From: Halorubrum sp. SD626R
GTDB taxonomy: Archaea > Halobacteriota > Halobacteria > Halobacteriales > Haloferacaceae
Direction: 5' to 3'
DNA length: 64,000 nucleotides
NCBI RefSeq assembly: GCF_001261915.1
Contig: NZ_CVRT01000047.1
Location: forward strand, 1-64,000
Part shown: positions 18,906-28,436 of the stretch, piece by piece
Layout of the letters: each line of letters starts with the position of its first letter
Numbering within the stretch: position 1 is the stretch's first letter
Made by a program: the position numbers and the translations under genes
The notes under the pieces: model-generated
Database searches by the model: none
Told to the model about the DNA's origin: nothing
What the model saw: the letters and a program-made list of their open reading frames with translations, nothing else

Positions 18906-19619
18906 CTACTCGAACGTCGTCAGCGCGCCGACCGGGGCGTCCGTGATCTCCCGCGCGCGCTCCATCCCCTCGTCGCCGACGGCGATGAGGGTGAACACGC
19001 CGGTGACGTCGGCGTCGGCCTGGAGGGCGATGTCGAGGAGGAGCTCCTGGGTCTCGCCGGACCGGATCAGGTCGTCGACGACGAGGACGGTGTCGCCGGC
19101 GTCGATAGCGCTGGCGGGCAGGTAGTAGGTGAGTTCGATCCCGGAGGCGAGCCGCTGGCGCGACTCGATGAACTCCTCGACGGCGGTCTCCTTCGACTTC
19201 TTGGCGTACGCGAGGCGCGCGTCGAAGAAGGAGGCCATCGCCGCGCCGAGGGTGATCCCGTCGGTGGCGGCGGTGAGGACGACGTCGGGCGACTCGAAGG
19301 CGAACGTCTCCGCGGCGACGGGCGCGACCAGGTCGAGGAACGACTGGTCGAAGACGACGCCGGAGTTGTCGACGTACCCCTCGTCGTCGAACTCGACGCG
19401 AGCGATCAGCTCGTCGGCGAGCGCCTCGCGCCCCACCGCCTCGACGACCTCGCTCGCCCGGTCGGCGCCGGGGAGCACGTGCCCGTTCACGTACCGGTTC
19501 AGGTCGCCCGACGGGAGGCCGGTCACCGCGGAGAGCTCCTCGTACGTGCGCGTCTGCTTCAACATTCGCAGCACGGCGACCGCCTGCAGCTGGAGGGCCG
19601 CCTTCTCTGCTCGGTTCAT
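18906..19619 (-). CDS. HTH-phosphoribosyltransferase fusion, probable purine-salvage regulator
   Basis: This 237-residue protein couples an N-terminal helix-turn-helix-like segment (about residues 10-50, TRTYEELSAVTGLPSGDLNRYV) to a type I phosphoribosyltransferase domain. The PRPP-binding motif is VLVVDDLIRSGET (178-190), and LTAATDGITLGAAMAS is the other ligand loop. Similar proteins act as PRPP- or nucleobase-responsive regulators or as purine phosphoribosyltransferases. The NCS2 permease downstream supports purine salvage control. It is not the GfcR type, whose N-terminus differs. A TATA-like GTATTCAT at 19644-19651 supports a leaderless start. Confidence 0.8.
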   Translation of the reverse strand: MNRAEKAALQLQAVAVLRMLKQTRTYEELSAVTGLPSGDLNRYVNGHVLPGADRASEVVEAVGREALADELIARVEFDDEGYVDNSGVVFDQSFLDLVAPVAAETFAFESPDVVLTAATDGITLGAAMASFFDARLAYAKKSKETAVEEFIESRQRLASGIELTYYLPASAIDAGDTVLVVDDLIRSGETQELLLDIALQADADVTGVFTLIAVGDEGMERAREITDAPVGALTTFE

Positions 19620-19704
19620 ACGGATGATCGTGATCGCACAAGTATGAATACGTCGAAGTGTTCTCCGCGTCAGATGCGCACGCGTGTGGTTGACGACGGC
19701 GGCC

Positions 19705-20163
19705 TCAGGCGCCCGCGGTCGCGTCGAGGAAGACCGTCGGTTCGGTCACGTCGATCTCGACGACATCCCGGTCGTCGAGCGGGCGGAGCCGGACCGTGAG
19801 GGCGCCGGCCGCGTCGGCCGCCGCGCGGAGCCCCTCCAATTCGCCGGCGCCGAGGTACGTCGGCACGCAGACGGCGACCTCGGCGTCCCCGTCCTCCGCG
19901 ACGACGAGCCGGTACTCGACGCCCGCCGCCGCGGCGGCGTACACCCGGACCGCGTCGATGTCGGCGTCGCCGACGACCTCGTTCGCCGCTTCGAACTCGG
20001 GCCCCGGCAGCAACACGTCGACCCGCGCCGCGTCGGCGACCGTATTCACGTCGCCGGGGTGAGCGGCGACCGCCGTCCACCCCCGGTCGCGGTACTCCGT
20101 CGCCGTCGCGTCGGTGTCGGCGACCACGTCTCCCCAGCGCTCGCCCGGATCGGTCCGTCCCAT
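19705..20163 (-). CDS. conserved haloarchaeal protein of unknown function
   Basis: This 152-residue soluble acidic protein begins MGRTDPGERWGDVVADTDATATEYRDRGW and continues with AVAAHPGDVNTV and DVLLPGPEFEAANEVV. The second half (YRLVVAEDGDAEVAVCVPTYL) is beta-rich and the protein ends in DVTEPTVFLDATAG. I know this as a haloarchaea-only family of unassigned role (possibly DUF7529; number from memory). It is divergent from the dpp operon, with a TATA-like CTATTTC at about 20190-20196 some 27-30 nt before its ATG. Confidence 0.6.
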   Translation of the reverse strand: MGRTDPGERWGDVVADTDATATEYRDRGWTAVAAHPGDVNTVADAARVDVLLPGPEFEAANEVVGDADIDAVRVYAAAAAGVEYRLVVAEDGDAEVAVCVPTYLGAGELEGLRAAADAAGALTVRLRPLDDRDVVEIDVTEPTVFLDATAGA

Positions 20164-20192
20164 GTCACTGTGGATCCGCCCGACTCTGAAAT

Positions 20193-20231
20193 AGCTGTCC
20201 GGCCGCTGCCTCGAGAACAGCTGTCCGGTCG
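20193..20231. repeat. 13-bp direct repeat in the divergent promoter region
   Basis: AGCTGTCCGGCCG (20193-20205) and AGCTGTCCGGTCG (20219-20231) match at 12 of 13 positions with starts 26 bp apart. They lie between the promoter of the 19705-20163 gene and that of the dpp operon, so they could bind a shared regulator on nearly the same helix face. They may also be chance in GC-rich sequence. Confidence 0.35.
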
Positions 20232-20300
20232 TCCCGCCGGAAATCGGGAGCCGTGAGGGCCACGGAGCGCGTTCGCGTCGTTAGGTTCATAACGCTCCCT

Positions 20301-20313
20301 GGTATGTGATACC
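20301..20313 (+). promoter_or_regulatory. palindrome between TATA and start of the dpp operon
   Basis: GGTATGTGATACC is a perfect 5-bp inverted repeat around GTG, ending 2 nt before the dppA-like ATG at 20316. A TATA-like TTCATAAC lies at about 20285-20292. The element would cover the transcription start of a leaderless mRNA, so it is a candidate repressor site. Confidence 0.5.
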
Positions 20314-20315
20314 CT

Positions 20316-21932
20316 ATGAGTCCTGACAGCGTCGATCGCGTCAACAGGCGGACGATGCTCGCCTACGCCGGCACCGCGGCAGCGGTCGGCCTCGCCGGCT
20401 GCTCGGGGAGCGACGGTTCCGACGGCAGCGACGGATCGGACGGATCGGACGGGGAAGACGGCGGTGACGGATCGGACGGCGGCGACGGCGACTCCTTCGA
20501 GATCGGTGTCACCATGGGCCAGATGGACTCCGGGCTCGACCCGCAGGACCACGCGGAGACGAACACGGAGATCATCGTCGGCCAGGTGTACGAGGGCCTG
20601 CTCGACCGCGACAAGGAGGGCGGCATCATCGAGGGGCTCGCCACCGACTGGGAGCGCACCGAGGACGGCAACGTCCGGTTCGTCCTCCGCGAGGGCGTGA
20701 CCTTCCACAACGGCGACCCGCTGACGGCGGAAGACGTGGCGTTCAGCATCCGGCGGATCGTCTTCGACGACGTCGGGATCGTCAGCCCGCAGTCGAACGA
20801 CCTGGGCACCATCGACGAGGTCGTTCCGGGCGACGGGGAGGTCGTCGTCGACTTCGCCTCGTACAACCCCATCGCGTTCCAGCTGTTCGCGACCAACGGC
20901 CCGATCATGCAGCGGTCGTGGGTCGAGGAGAACGACGGCAACTACATCAACCAGAACACCAACGGCACCGGCCCGTTCGTCGTCACCGAGTACGACTCGG
21001 GGAACCAGGTCGCCTACGAGCCCAACGAGGAGTACTGGGGCGAGGCGAACCCGGTCGACGAGCTCACGATGGGGGCCTCCAGCGAGTCGAGCACGCGCGT
21101 GAACCGCCTGCTCGCCGAGGAGTCGGACATCGTGACCAACGTCCCGCCCCAGGAGGTCTCCCGCGTCGAGAGTTCCGACGTCGCCGGGATCAACTCCGTG
21201 GCGAGCGCGCGGATCATCTTCCTGCAGATGCGCTACGACGTGGAGCCGTTCTCCAGCCAGCAGTTCCGACAGGCGATGAACTACGCCGTCGACGTCGAGA
21301 GCATCGTCGAGGACGTCCTCAACGGGTTCGGCTCGATCACCGCCCAGCCGACCCTCGAAGGACACGTCGGTCACGACCCGGAGATTGAGCCGTACCCGTA
21401 CGACCCGGACGAGGCGGAGCGGCTGGTCGAGGAGTCCGGCCACGCCGGCGTCGAGATCACGCTGGAGACGCCGATCGGCCGCTACCTCGGCGACGTGGAG
21501 ATCGCGCAGGCCGCGGCGAGCCAGATCGACTCGCTGTCGAACGTCTCCTGTGAACTCGAACAGCGGGAGTTCTCCTCGCTCGTGCAGGACGTGACCGCCC
21601 CGAACATCGAGGACCGGCCGCGGTTCAACCTCCTCGGGTGGGGGAACGGCGAGTTCGACGGGAGTCAGACGCTGACGCCCCTGCTCTCCTCCGAGGGCGC
21701 GCTCACGGTACTGGAAAACGAGGAGCTCGACGGGCTGCTCGCCGACGCCGAGGCGACGCAGGACCCGGACGAGCGCGTCGACATCCTCCAGGAGGCGAAC
21801 CGGCTGGCCCACGACCTCGCTCCGTGGGTGTTCATGCACCAGCAGTTCAGCGTCTACGGCGTCTCCAGCGACATCTCGTGGGAGCCGCGGGCCGACGAGT
21901 TCATCGATCCCGACACGGCCACCCGGCAGTAA
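20316..21932 (+). CDS. dppA: ABC transporter substrate-binding lipoprotein (family 5, peptide/nickel type)
   Basis: This 538-residue protein is the extracellular binding component of the dpp-type importer. It carries a Tat signal (twin Arg at 11-12 in NRRTMLAYAG) and a lipobox LAGC with C29 as lipid anchor, followed by a Gly/Ser/Asp-rich linker of about 40 residues. The SBP_bac_5 domain has EGLATDWERTEDGNVRFVLR, VTFHNGDPLTAEDVAFSIRR and FRQAMNYAVDVESIV. The ligand could be peptides, sugars or metal chelates. It is the first gene of a five-gene operon. Confidence 0.9.
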   Translation: MSPDSVDRVNRRTMLAYAGTAAAVGLAGCSGSDGSDGSDGSDGSDGEDGGDGSDGGDGDSFEIGVTMGQMDSGLDPQDHAETNTEIIVGQVYEGLLDRDKEGGIIEGLATDWERTEDGNVRFVLREGVTFHNGDPLTAEDVAFSIRRIVFDDVGIVSPQSNDLGTIDEVVPGDGEVVVDFASYNPIAFQLFATNGPIMQRSWVEENDGNYINQNTNGTGPFVVTEYDSGNQVAYEPNEEYWGEANPVDELTMGASSESSTRVNRLLAEESDIVTNVPPQEVSRVESSDVAGINSVASARIIFLQMRYDVEPFSSQQFRQAMNYAVDVESIVEDVLNGFGSITAQPTLEGHVGHDPEIEPYPYDPDEAERLVEESGHAGVEITLETPIGRYLGDVEIAQAAASQIDSLSNVSCELEQREFSSLVQDVTAPNIEDRPRFNLLGWGNGEFDGSQTLTPLLSSEGALTVLENEELDGLLADAEATQDPDERVDILQEANRLAHDLAPWVFMHQQFSVYGVSSDISWEPRADEFIDPDTATRQ

Positions 21933-21961
21933 CGCGAGTCGACCCCCGCAGACAGCCATCA

Positions 21962-22954
21962 ATGTCATTCGGTAGATTCGTACTCAAACGCAGCCTCCAG
22001 GGGCTCGGCGTCGTCTGGGGGGTCGTCACCGTCGTGTTCGCCCTCCGGTTCGTCACGCCGGGCAGCGCTATCAACGCGGTCGCACCGCTCGACGCGGACC
22101 AGGAGACCCGACAGGCGATCGCCGCGGAGCTCGGCTTAGACCAGCCGCTGTACGTCCAGTACGGGCAGTACGTCTCCGACCTGCTCCGCGGTGACATGGG
22201 ATTTTCGTACATCCGCGGACAGGAGGTCGCCGGGCTCGTGTTCGCGCGGCTGCCCGCGACGGTGGAGCTCGCGCTCGCCGCGAGCGTCGTCGCCATCGTC
22301 CTCTCGATCCCGCTCGGCGTGCTCAGCGCGACCCGGCGCAACGAGCCGGTCGACTACGGCGCGACGCTGCTCTCGCTCGGCGGGATCAGCACGCCGAACT
22401 TCTGGCTCGGGATCATGCTCATCCTGGTCTTCGCGGTGGAGTTCGACGTCTTCAACACCAGCGGCCGCGGGGTCGACGTCGGCGACGTGGCGCTGTCGCT
22501 GATCGGGGCCGAGCCGTTCGTCGGCACGCTGCTCGCGTGGCTCGCGTACATCACGCTCCCCGCGATCGCGCTGGGGACGTACTTCATGGCGCTCATCACG
22601 CGGCTCACCCGCTCCGGGATGTTGGACGAGCTCAGCAAGGGGTACGTCCAGGCCGCGCAGGCGAAGGGGCTCCCGCAGACGCTGGTCCGGTACAAGCACG
22701 CGCTCCGGAACACGCTCATCCCGGTCATCACGGTGCTCGGGCTCCAGCTCGGCACGCTGATCGGCGGCGCGGTCATCACCGAGGCGGTGTTCTCGTGGCC
22801 GGGGCTCGGCACCCTCGTCATCGAGAGCATCAACACCCGCGACTGGCCGGTGTTACAGGGGAGCCTCATCGTCATCGGCACCAGCTTCGTCTTCGTGAAC
22901 GTCCTCGTCGACGCCGTCTACGCGTACCTCGACCCCCAAGTGGTGAACGACTGA
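21962..22954 (+). CDS. dppB: ABC transporter permease (DppB type)
   Basis: This 330-residue inner-membrane subunit has six predicted spans and starts MSFGRFVLKRSLQGLGVVWG. The BPD_transp_1 coupling motif is in GYVQAAQAKGLPQTLVRYKH, the EAA loop that contacts the ATPase, and ALRNTLIPVITVLGLQLG follows, as in DppB/OppB. It starts 29 nt after the binding-protein stop, and its TGA overlaps the ATG of the second permease (ATGA-type), indicating translational coupling within one operon. Confidence 0.93.
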   Translation: MSFGRFVLKRSLQGLGVVWGVVTVVFALRFVTPGSAINAVAPLDADQETRQAIAAELGLDQPLYVQYGQYVSDLLRGDMGFSYIRGQEVAGLVFARLPATVELALAASVVAIVLSIPLGVLSATRRNEPVDYGATLLSLGGISTPNFWLGIMLILVFAVEFDVFNTSGRGVDVGDVALSLIGAEPFVGTLLAWLAYITLPAIALGTYFMALITRLTRSGMLDELSKGYVQAAQAKGLPQTLVRYKHALRNTLIPVITVLGLQLGTLIGGAVITEAVFSWPGLGTLVIESINTRDWPVLQGSLIVIGTSFVFVNVLVDAVYAYLDPQVVND

Positions 22955-23973
22955 TGGTTTCCGCACGTGTCATCCGCAATCTCAAGACGGAGTTCAGGAA
23001 CAGCGCGCTCGCGAAGATCGGCCTGGTGCTCGTGGTCGGGATCCTCGTTACCGCCGCGTTCGCGCCCTTTATCGCGCCGCACGACCCCACCGAACAGCAG
23101 CTCGACCAGAGCGAGCTCCCCCCGCTCGGCTTCAGCGAGACCACAGAGCGGACGACCTCGCAGATGGTCGACGGGGAGATACAGACGGTGACGGAGACCG
23201 TCGAGGTCACCCCCGACGCGGCGCACCCGCTCGGCACCGACAGCCTCGGCCGCGACATGCTCTCGCGGATCGTCTACGGCGCCCGGACCTCGCTGGTCGT
23301 CGGCGTGCTCGGGACGCTCCTCGCGGGGCTCGTCGGCGTCCCGGTCGGGCTGTTCGCGGGGTACCACCGCGGGAACGTCGACGACGTCCTGATGCGGATC
23401 GCCGACGTGAGCCTCGCGTTCCCCTCGCTCGTGTTGGCCGTCGCGCTCATCGGGCTCTGGGGGCGCGCGGCGGTCAACGTCCCCGACCCCTTCGTCGTCG
23501 CCGGGCTCGCGCCCGGGATGCCGGAGAGCTTCGTGCTCCCGATCACCGTGGTGCTCGTCGTCGGCCTCGTCAACTGGGTGTGGTTCGCCCGCGTCGCCCG
23601 CGGGGAGGCGCTCTCCTTACGCGGGCAGGAGTACGTCAAGGCCTCCCGAGCGCTCGGCGCCGACGACACCGCGATCATCTGGAACCACGTCCTCCCGAAC
23701 GCGATCACTCCGATCATCGTCCTCGGTACCGTGCAGGTGGCGGCGATCATCCTCCTGGAGAGCTCCCTGTCGTTCCTCGGTTTCTCCGGGACGACGCTCT
23801 CGTGGGGCTTCGACATCGCGCAGGGGCGCGACTACATCTCGTCGGGACAGTGGTGGATCGCGTCGCTTCCCGGCCTCGCTATCATGTTCTCCGTGATCGG
23901 GATCAACCTCCTCGGCGACTGGCTCCGCGACTCGCTCGACCCGGGCATCGAGGGCGAAGGAGGTGCGGCATGA
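22954..23973 (+). CDS. dppC: ABC transporter permease (DppC type)
   Basis: This 339-residue permease has the DppC N-terminal segment (TEFRNSALAKIGLVLVVG, then FAPFIAPHDP). An unusually long periplasm-facing loop (about residues 45-90) precedes the conserved HPLGTDSLGRDMLSRIVYGA. The EAA loop is EYVKASRALGADDTAIIWNHVLPN. It forms the heterodimeric membrane channel with DppB. Start and stop both overlap neighbouring genes by 4 and 4 nt, so the five genes are tightly coupled. Confidence 0.93.
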   Translation: MVSARVIRNLKTEFRNSALAKIGLVLVVGILVTAAFAPFIAPHDPTEQQLDQSELPPLGFSETTERTTSQMVDGEIQTVTETVEVTPDAAHPLGTDSLGRDMLSRIVYGARTSLVVGVLGTLLAGLVGVPVGLFAGYHRGNVDDVLMRIADVSLAFPSLVLAVALIGLWGRAAVNVPDPFVVAGLAPGMPESFVLPITVVLVVGLVNWVWFARVARGEALSLRGQEYVKASRALGADDTAIIWNHVLPNAITPIIVLGTVQVAAIILLESSLSFLGFSGTTLSWGFDIAQGRDYISSGQWWIASLPGLAIMFSVIGINLLGDWLRDSLDPGIEGEGGAA

Positions 23974-25181
23974 GCCGCGGCGCGCGGGCCGCCCCCGCGC
24001 TCCGGAGCGACGACGTGCTCTCGGTCGAGGACCTCTCGACCCGTTTTTTCACCGAGGAGGGGCAGGTCAACGCCGTCGAGTCGGTCTCGTTCGACCTCCG
24101 TGACAACGAGATCCTCGGCATCGTCGGCGAGTCCGGCTCCGGGAAGTCGGTGACCGCGCTGTCGCTCATCGACCTCGTCGAGTCGCCGGGGCGGATCACG
24201 GAGGGCGAGATCTGGTACCGAGACCCCGACCTCGCCGACGAGTTCCGCGCGGACGACGCGGTCGGCGTCGACGGCGACCACGTCGACCTCCGGACGGTGC
24301 CGCCGCGCGTCCGGCGGTCGCTCCGCGGCCCGTCGTTCAGCACCATCTTCCAGGACCCGATGAGCAGCTTCAACCCCTCGATCACGGTCGGCGAGCAGAT
24401 CGCCGAGGCGGTCGAGGTCCAGCGGCGCGCGAACGCGAACCCGCGGTCGACGCGGTCGCGGACGCAGGGGTACGGGCTCGGGCAGTACCTCATCGACGGG
24501 ATCGTCCCCGGCCGCGGCTACACCAGCGACGAGAGCACCGAGCGCGCCGTCGAACTGCTCGAACGGGTCGGGATCCCCGACCCCGCCGAGCGCGTCGACG
24601 AGTACCCCGGCGAGTTCTCCGGCGGGATGCTCCAGCGCGCCATGATCGCGCAGGCGCTGGCCGGCGAGCCCGACGTGCTGATCGCGGACGAGCCGACGAC
24701 CGCGCTCGACGTGACGATCCAGGCGCAGATCCTCAACCTCCTGCGGGAGGTCCAGGCGGAGCGCGGGATGAGCATTGTTCTCATTACCCACGACCTCGGC
24801 GTCATCGCGGAGATGTGCGACCGGGTCTGCGTGATGTACGCCGGCGAGGTCGTGGAGCGCGGGACGCTCGACGCCGTGTTCGACGACTCCGTCCACCCGT
24901 ACACGGAGGGCCTCCTGGGGTCGATCCCCGACCTGGAGGACCCGCGGCCGCGGCTCCAACCGATCGAGGGCAACGTCCCCGGCCTGATCGACGCCGAGAT
25001 GGACGACCGGTGTTACTTCGCCGACCGCTGCCCGAAGGCGATGGAGTCGTGTCTGGAGAAGCCCGCCGAGCGCGTCGTGGACGCCGACGCCGAACACGGG
25101 GCGAAATGCGTCCTCGCGGACCGCCCCTACGACCCGAGCGAGGCGCTCCCCGAGGACCACTTCGGGGGTGACGCGGAGTGA
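23970..25181 (+). CDS. dppD: ABC transporter ATP-binding protein (DppD type)
   Basis: This 403-residue ATPase has Walker A GESGSGKS (53-60), signature FSGGMLQRAMIAQAL, Walker B LIADEPTTALD and the switch histidine in ITHDLGV. Between Walker A and the Q loop FQDPMSS there is a longer charged segment (about residues 80-120) than in bacterial DppD. The C-terminal oligopeptide-transport domain has the cysteine pattern CYFADRCPKAMESC, consistent with the iron-sulfur or disulfide feature seen in this subfamily. It energises the importer together with DppF. Confidence 0.93.
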   Translation: MSRGARAAPALRSDDVLSVEDLSTRFFTEEGQVNAVESVSFDLRDNEILGIVGESGSGKSVTALSLIDLVESPGRITEGEIWYRDPDLADEFRADDAVGVDGDHVDLRTVPPRVRRSLRGPSFSTIFQDPMSSFNPSITVGEQIAEAVEVQRRANANPRSTRSRTQGYGLGQYLIDGIVPGRGYTSDESTERAVELLERVGIPDPAERVDEYPGEFSGGMLQRAMIAQALAGEPDVLIADEPTTALDVTIQAQILNLLREVQAERGMSIVLITHDLGVIAEMCDRVCVMYAGEVVERGTLDAVFDDSVHPYTEGLLGSIPDLEDPRPRLQPIEGNVPGLIDAEMDDRCYFADRCPKAMESCLEKPAERVVDADAEHGAKCVLADRPYDPSEALPEDHFGGDAE

Positions 25182-26506
25182 GCGACGCTCCCGACGCTCC
25201 CCTCCTCGCCGTCGAGGGGCTCCGGAAGTACTACGCGGACGAACGGTCGCTGCTCGACCGGCTGCTCGGCGCGGAGGCGGAGAGCGTGAAGGCCGTCGAC
25301 GGCGTCTCCTTCGAGGTCGCGGAGGGCGAGACGCTCGGGCTCGTCGGCGAGTCCGGCTGCGGCAAGTCGACCACGGGCGAGACCGTGCTCCGCCTGCGCG
25401 AGGCCACCGAGGGCCGGGTCGCCTTCGACGGACGAGACCTGTCGGAGCTGACCGACGCGGAGCTGACGGAGTTCCGCAAGCGCGCGCAGATCGTCTTTCA
25501 GGACCCGTTCTCCAGTCTCGACCCGCGTATGACCGCCGGCGACATCGTTACCGAGGGGCTCCGGATCCACGGGCTCCCGCGGAGCGATCCGACCGTCGAG
25601 GCGGTCGCCGACGTGACCGTCGAGGGCGACTCCCTCAGCGCCGGGGACGTCGCGGTTCGCGTCGACGACGACGTCGATCGCGTCGTCGACGCCGAACAGA
25701 GGGTCGCGCGGGTCGCCGTCACCGTCCGCGAGGCCGAGGAGGGGATCGTCGCCGAGATCGACCGGGAGCCCGACCTGCTCGGAACGACCGTCGAGTCGAT
25801 CGAGGACGGCGTCGTCGTGACGGTCTCCGTCGACGCCTCCGACCGACAGATCCGCCGGGCTCGCGCCGGGAGCCTGCTCGAACGCGTCGGGCTCTCGGCC
25901 GACCAGATCGACCGCTACCCGCACGAGTTCTCCGGCGGGCAGCGCCAGCGGATCGGGATCGCGCGGGCGCTCGCCGTCGACCCGGAGTTTATCGTCCTCG
26001 ACGAGCCCGTCTCGGCGCTCGACGTGTCGGTGCAGGCGCAGATCCTCAACCTGCTCGACGACCTCCAGGATGAGTTCGGGCTCACGTACCTCTTCATCGC
26101 GCATAACCTGAGCGTCGTGCGCCACATCTGCGATCGCGTCGCCGTCATGTACCTCGGCGAGATCGTCGAGACGGGACCGGTCGACGAGCTCTTCGCGGAC
26201 CCGGCGCACCCGTACACGCGGGCGCTGCTGTCGAGCGTCCCGCGGGTGACGACCGATGACCGCGACGAGGGGTTCGAGACACTTCGCGGCGACGTGCCCT
26301 CGCCCCGGAATCCGCCCGCCGGCTGCCGGTTCCACACGCGGTGTCCGGAGGCGCGGGCGGCCTGTCGCGAGTCGGCGCCGCCGGCGTACGACGTCGGCGA
26401 GCGGCGCTCGGCGACGTGTTTCCGCGCGGACGACGACCACGCCTACTGGGAGAGCGATCCGATCGGGGAGAACGCCCGCGCCGCGGGTGACGGCGCGGAG
26501 GACTGA
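25178..26506 (+). CDS. dppF: ABC transporter ATP-binding protein (DppF type) with ~90-residue insertion
   Basis: This 442-residue ATPase starts at a GTG overlapping dppD. It has Walker A GESGCGKS (57-64), Q loop FQDP (107-110), signature [10 protein letters not shown] (251-260), Walker [12 protein letters not shown] (272 onwards) and IAHNLSV. Between RIHGLP (about 134) and the helix [15 protein letters not shown] (about 226) lies an extra acidic, beta-rich stretch of roughly 90 residues that bacterial DppF lacks. The C-terminal oligopeptide domain ends in the [14 protein letters not shown] cysteine cluster. It is the last gene of the operon. Confidence 0.92.
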   Translation: MSDAPDAPLLAVEGLRKYYADERSLLDRLLGAEAESVKAVDGVSFEVAEGETLGLVGESGCGKSTTGETVLRLREATEGRVAFDGRDLSELTDAELTEFRKRAQIVFQDPFSSLDPRMTAGDIVTEGLRIHGLPRSDPTVEAVADVTVEGDSLSAGDVAVRVDDDVDRVVDAEQRVARVAVTVREAEEGIVAEIDREPDLLGTTVESIEDGVVVTVSVDASDRQIRRARAGSLLERVGLSADQIDRYPHEFSGGQRQRIGIARALAVDPEFIVLDEPVSALDVSVQAQILNLLDDLQDEFGLTYLFIAHNLSVVRHICDRVAVMYLGEIVETGPVDELFADPAHPYTRALLSSVPRVTTDDRDEGFETLRGDVPSPRNPPAGCRFHTRCPEARAACRESAPPAYDVGERRSATCFRADDDHAYWESDPIGENARAAGDGAED

Positions 26507-26698
26507 GCGGTTCCGCGGGCGACGGTCCGGGCCCGCTTCGAGTCGTCGGGTACACCGTCGCCGACGATCCCGCGCTCGGGGCGCGTTCAGATATCGGGTT
26601 CGATAACTGGCGCACTACAGTTAACCGTCGACGAGGCGACCGACCGCGTGTACAGGCCGAATCGGACGCAACCGACCCGATCCGGCGACTCGCTTCAC

Positions 26699-28288
26699 AT
26701 GATCCCGGACACGACACCGTCGCACCGCGCGCTCCGTACCGCCCTCTGTCTCGCCCTCTGTCTCTCGCTCGTCGGTGTCGGCGTCGGAACGGGACCCGCG
26801 ACGGCGCAGACGGCGCCGACGATCGACGCGACGGTCGACGGCGAGCCGCTCGTCGACGGCGGCGAGCTCGTCGTCATGGCGGATCCGACGGTGAACGTCA
26901 GCGTCAGCTCGAACGCGACGATCGACCTGATCGAGATCCGCGTCGACGGGGAGATCCGTCACTCTTACCGACCCGAATCTCGGTCGTTCGATCGGCGCGT
27001 CGATCTCGACCTCGACCCGAACGAGAACGCGGTCGAGGTGATCGCGAGAGGCGACGGCGTGACCTCCTTCGAGACGACGCTGACGAAACACACCGCCGCG
27101 CCGCGGGTCAGCTACAGCTCCCCGTTCTCCACGAGCGTCCTCGGCGGTCCGGACAACGAGACCAACGTCTCCGGCGGCCAGGTGACGCTGGCCGGTACGC
27201 TCCACACGGCGTCGGACGTCGAGCGGATCCGGATCGAGCGAACGCACGTCTATAACGTCTCAAACCAGACAACCCGGACCGACCGAGAGCTGCACCGCAT
27301 CTCGGACCCGGGCGACTCGTTCTCGCAGGACCTGCTGCTCGGTAACGGGACGAACGAGATCGTCGCCCGGTACACCGACTCGAACGGCCGGACGAACGAG
27401 GACTCGTTCCGGCTCGTCGTCGACGACGCGACGGACCCGGTCGTCACCCTCGACGCGCCGAACGAGAGCTACACCGACTCGGTTCGCGTCCGCGGGACGG
27501 TCCGCGACGAGACGAAGCTCCACCGGGTGGCGATCAACCGCACCAGCAACAACGCGTCGCGGGTCCTGTTGACCGGTAGCGACCCCGAGCCGGACCCGGA
27601 GCGGCTCTCGTACGAGTTCGACGCGGCGATCGACCTCTACGACGACAACGACGACAACGAGTTCCGCCTCGTCGCCGAGGACTCCGCCGGCAACGTTCAG
27701 GAGCGGACGTTCACCGTCGAGTACGACCCGACCCCGCGCGTGTCGGTCACGGAGAACGCGACCAACGCGACCGCCGAGACGGTCCGGGTCGCCGGGAACG
27801 TCTCGGAGGCGCGGATCAACCGCGTGACGCTGGAATCGATCGACACGCGGTCCGGCGAGCGGCTCGACATCGCTCGGGTCTACGAGGCGGGCGCGCCCAC
27901 TACGACGACCGTCGAGTTCGACCGCACGCTCGCGGCCGTGCCCGACGAAACGGTCGTCAATCTCATCGTCGCGTACGATCACGGACAGTACTCCCGGTCG
28001 ATCACGCCGGCGGTCAGTACCTCAGCCGAGTCCGACGAGGAGGGAGCGACGGACGCGTCCGCCGTTAACGGAACCGAAGGCGACGGAAACGCCGGGGACG
28101 AGTCCGGATCGGACGACGAGTCGAGCGGCGTCGTGAGCGCGGCGACCGGCGGCGGCGACGCGCCGACGGACGGTGACGAGGAGTCGACGGAGCAGGGCGG
28201 CCCCGCGCTCGTTCCGATCCGAACCCGCGAGGCGCTCGGCGGTGTCGTCGTCGTGGGAGCGACGTATCTGCTCGGACACCGGGTGTAG
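26699..28288 (+). CDS. secreted surface protein with Ig-like domains
   Basis: This 529-residue protein starts with a Sec-type signal peptide (RALRTALCLALCLSLVGVGV, cleavage near ATAQ). The body is a series of beta-rich Ig/cadherin-like modules of about 90-100 residues, with recurring EVIARGDGV, EIVARYTDS and EFRLVAEDSAGNVQERTF elements, and several NxS/T sequons. An Asp/Glu/Ser linker (about 440-500) precedes a final hydrophobic stretch GGVVVVGATYLL with no PGF motif. An in-frame GTG at 26648, about 30 nt after a TATA-like AGTTAAC, is an alternative start that would give a long n-region. Confidence 0.65.
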   Translation: MIPDTTPSHRALRTALCLALCLSLVGVGVGTGPATAQTAPTIDATVDGEPLVDGGELVVMADPTVNVSVSSNATIDLIEIRVDGEIRHSYRPESRSFDRRVDLDLDPNENAVEVIARGDGVTSFETTLTKHTAAPRVSYSSPFSTSVLGGPDNETNVSGGQVTLAGTLHTASDVERIRIERTHVYNVSNQTTRTDRELHRISDPGDSFSQDLLLGNGTNEIVARYTDSNGRTNEDSFRLVVDDATDPVVTLDAPNESYTDSVRVRGTVRDETKLHRVAINRTSNNASRVLLTGSDPEPDPERLSYEFDAAIDLYDDNDDNEFRLVAEDSAGNVQERTFTVEYDPTPRVSVTENATNATAETVRVAGNVSEARINRVTLESIDTRSGERLDIARVYEAGAPTTTTVEFDRTLAAVPDETVVNLIVAYDHGQYSRSITPAVSTSAESDEEGATDASAVNGTEGDGNAGDESGSDDESSGVVSAATGGGDAPTDGDEESTEQGGPALVPIRTREALGGVVVVGATYLLGHRV

Positions 28289-28436
28289 CGCGTCCCCACG
28301 GCGACTGTCACGAAACGACCGCCCCCCTCCTCGCGACGATCACCGTGTCCGTCCCGAAAAGTGCTGACGCAGGAGCGCCGAAGCGATCTCGGCCGAACCG
28401 AAGCGACGGACGGCGAAATCAGGACGCCGTATCCGG

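Noticed and set aside
26507..26698. A possible tRNA-like T-arm (GGGTTCGATAAC) near 26600
   Set aside because: No acceptor stem or anticodon arm could be folded around it; it is probably promoter sequence of the surface-protein gene.
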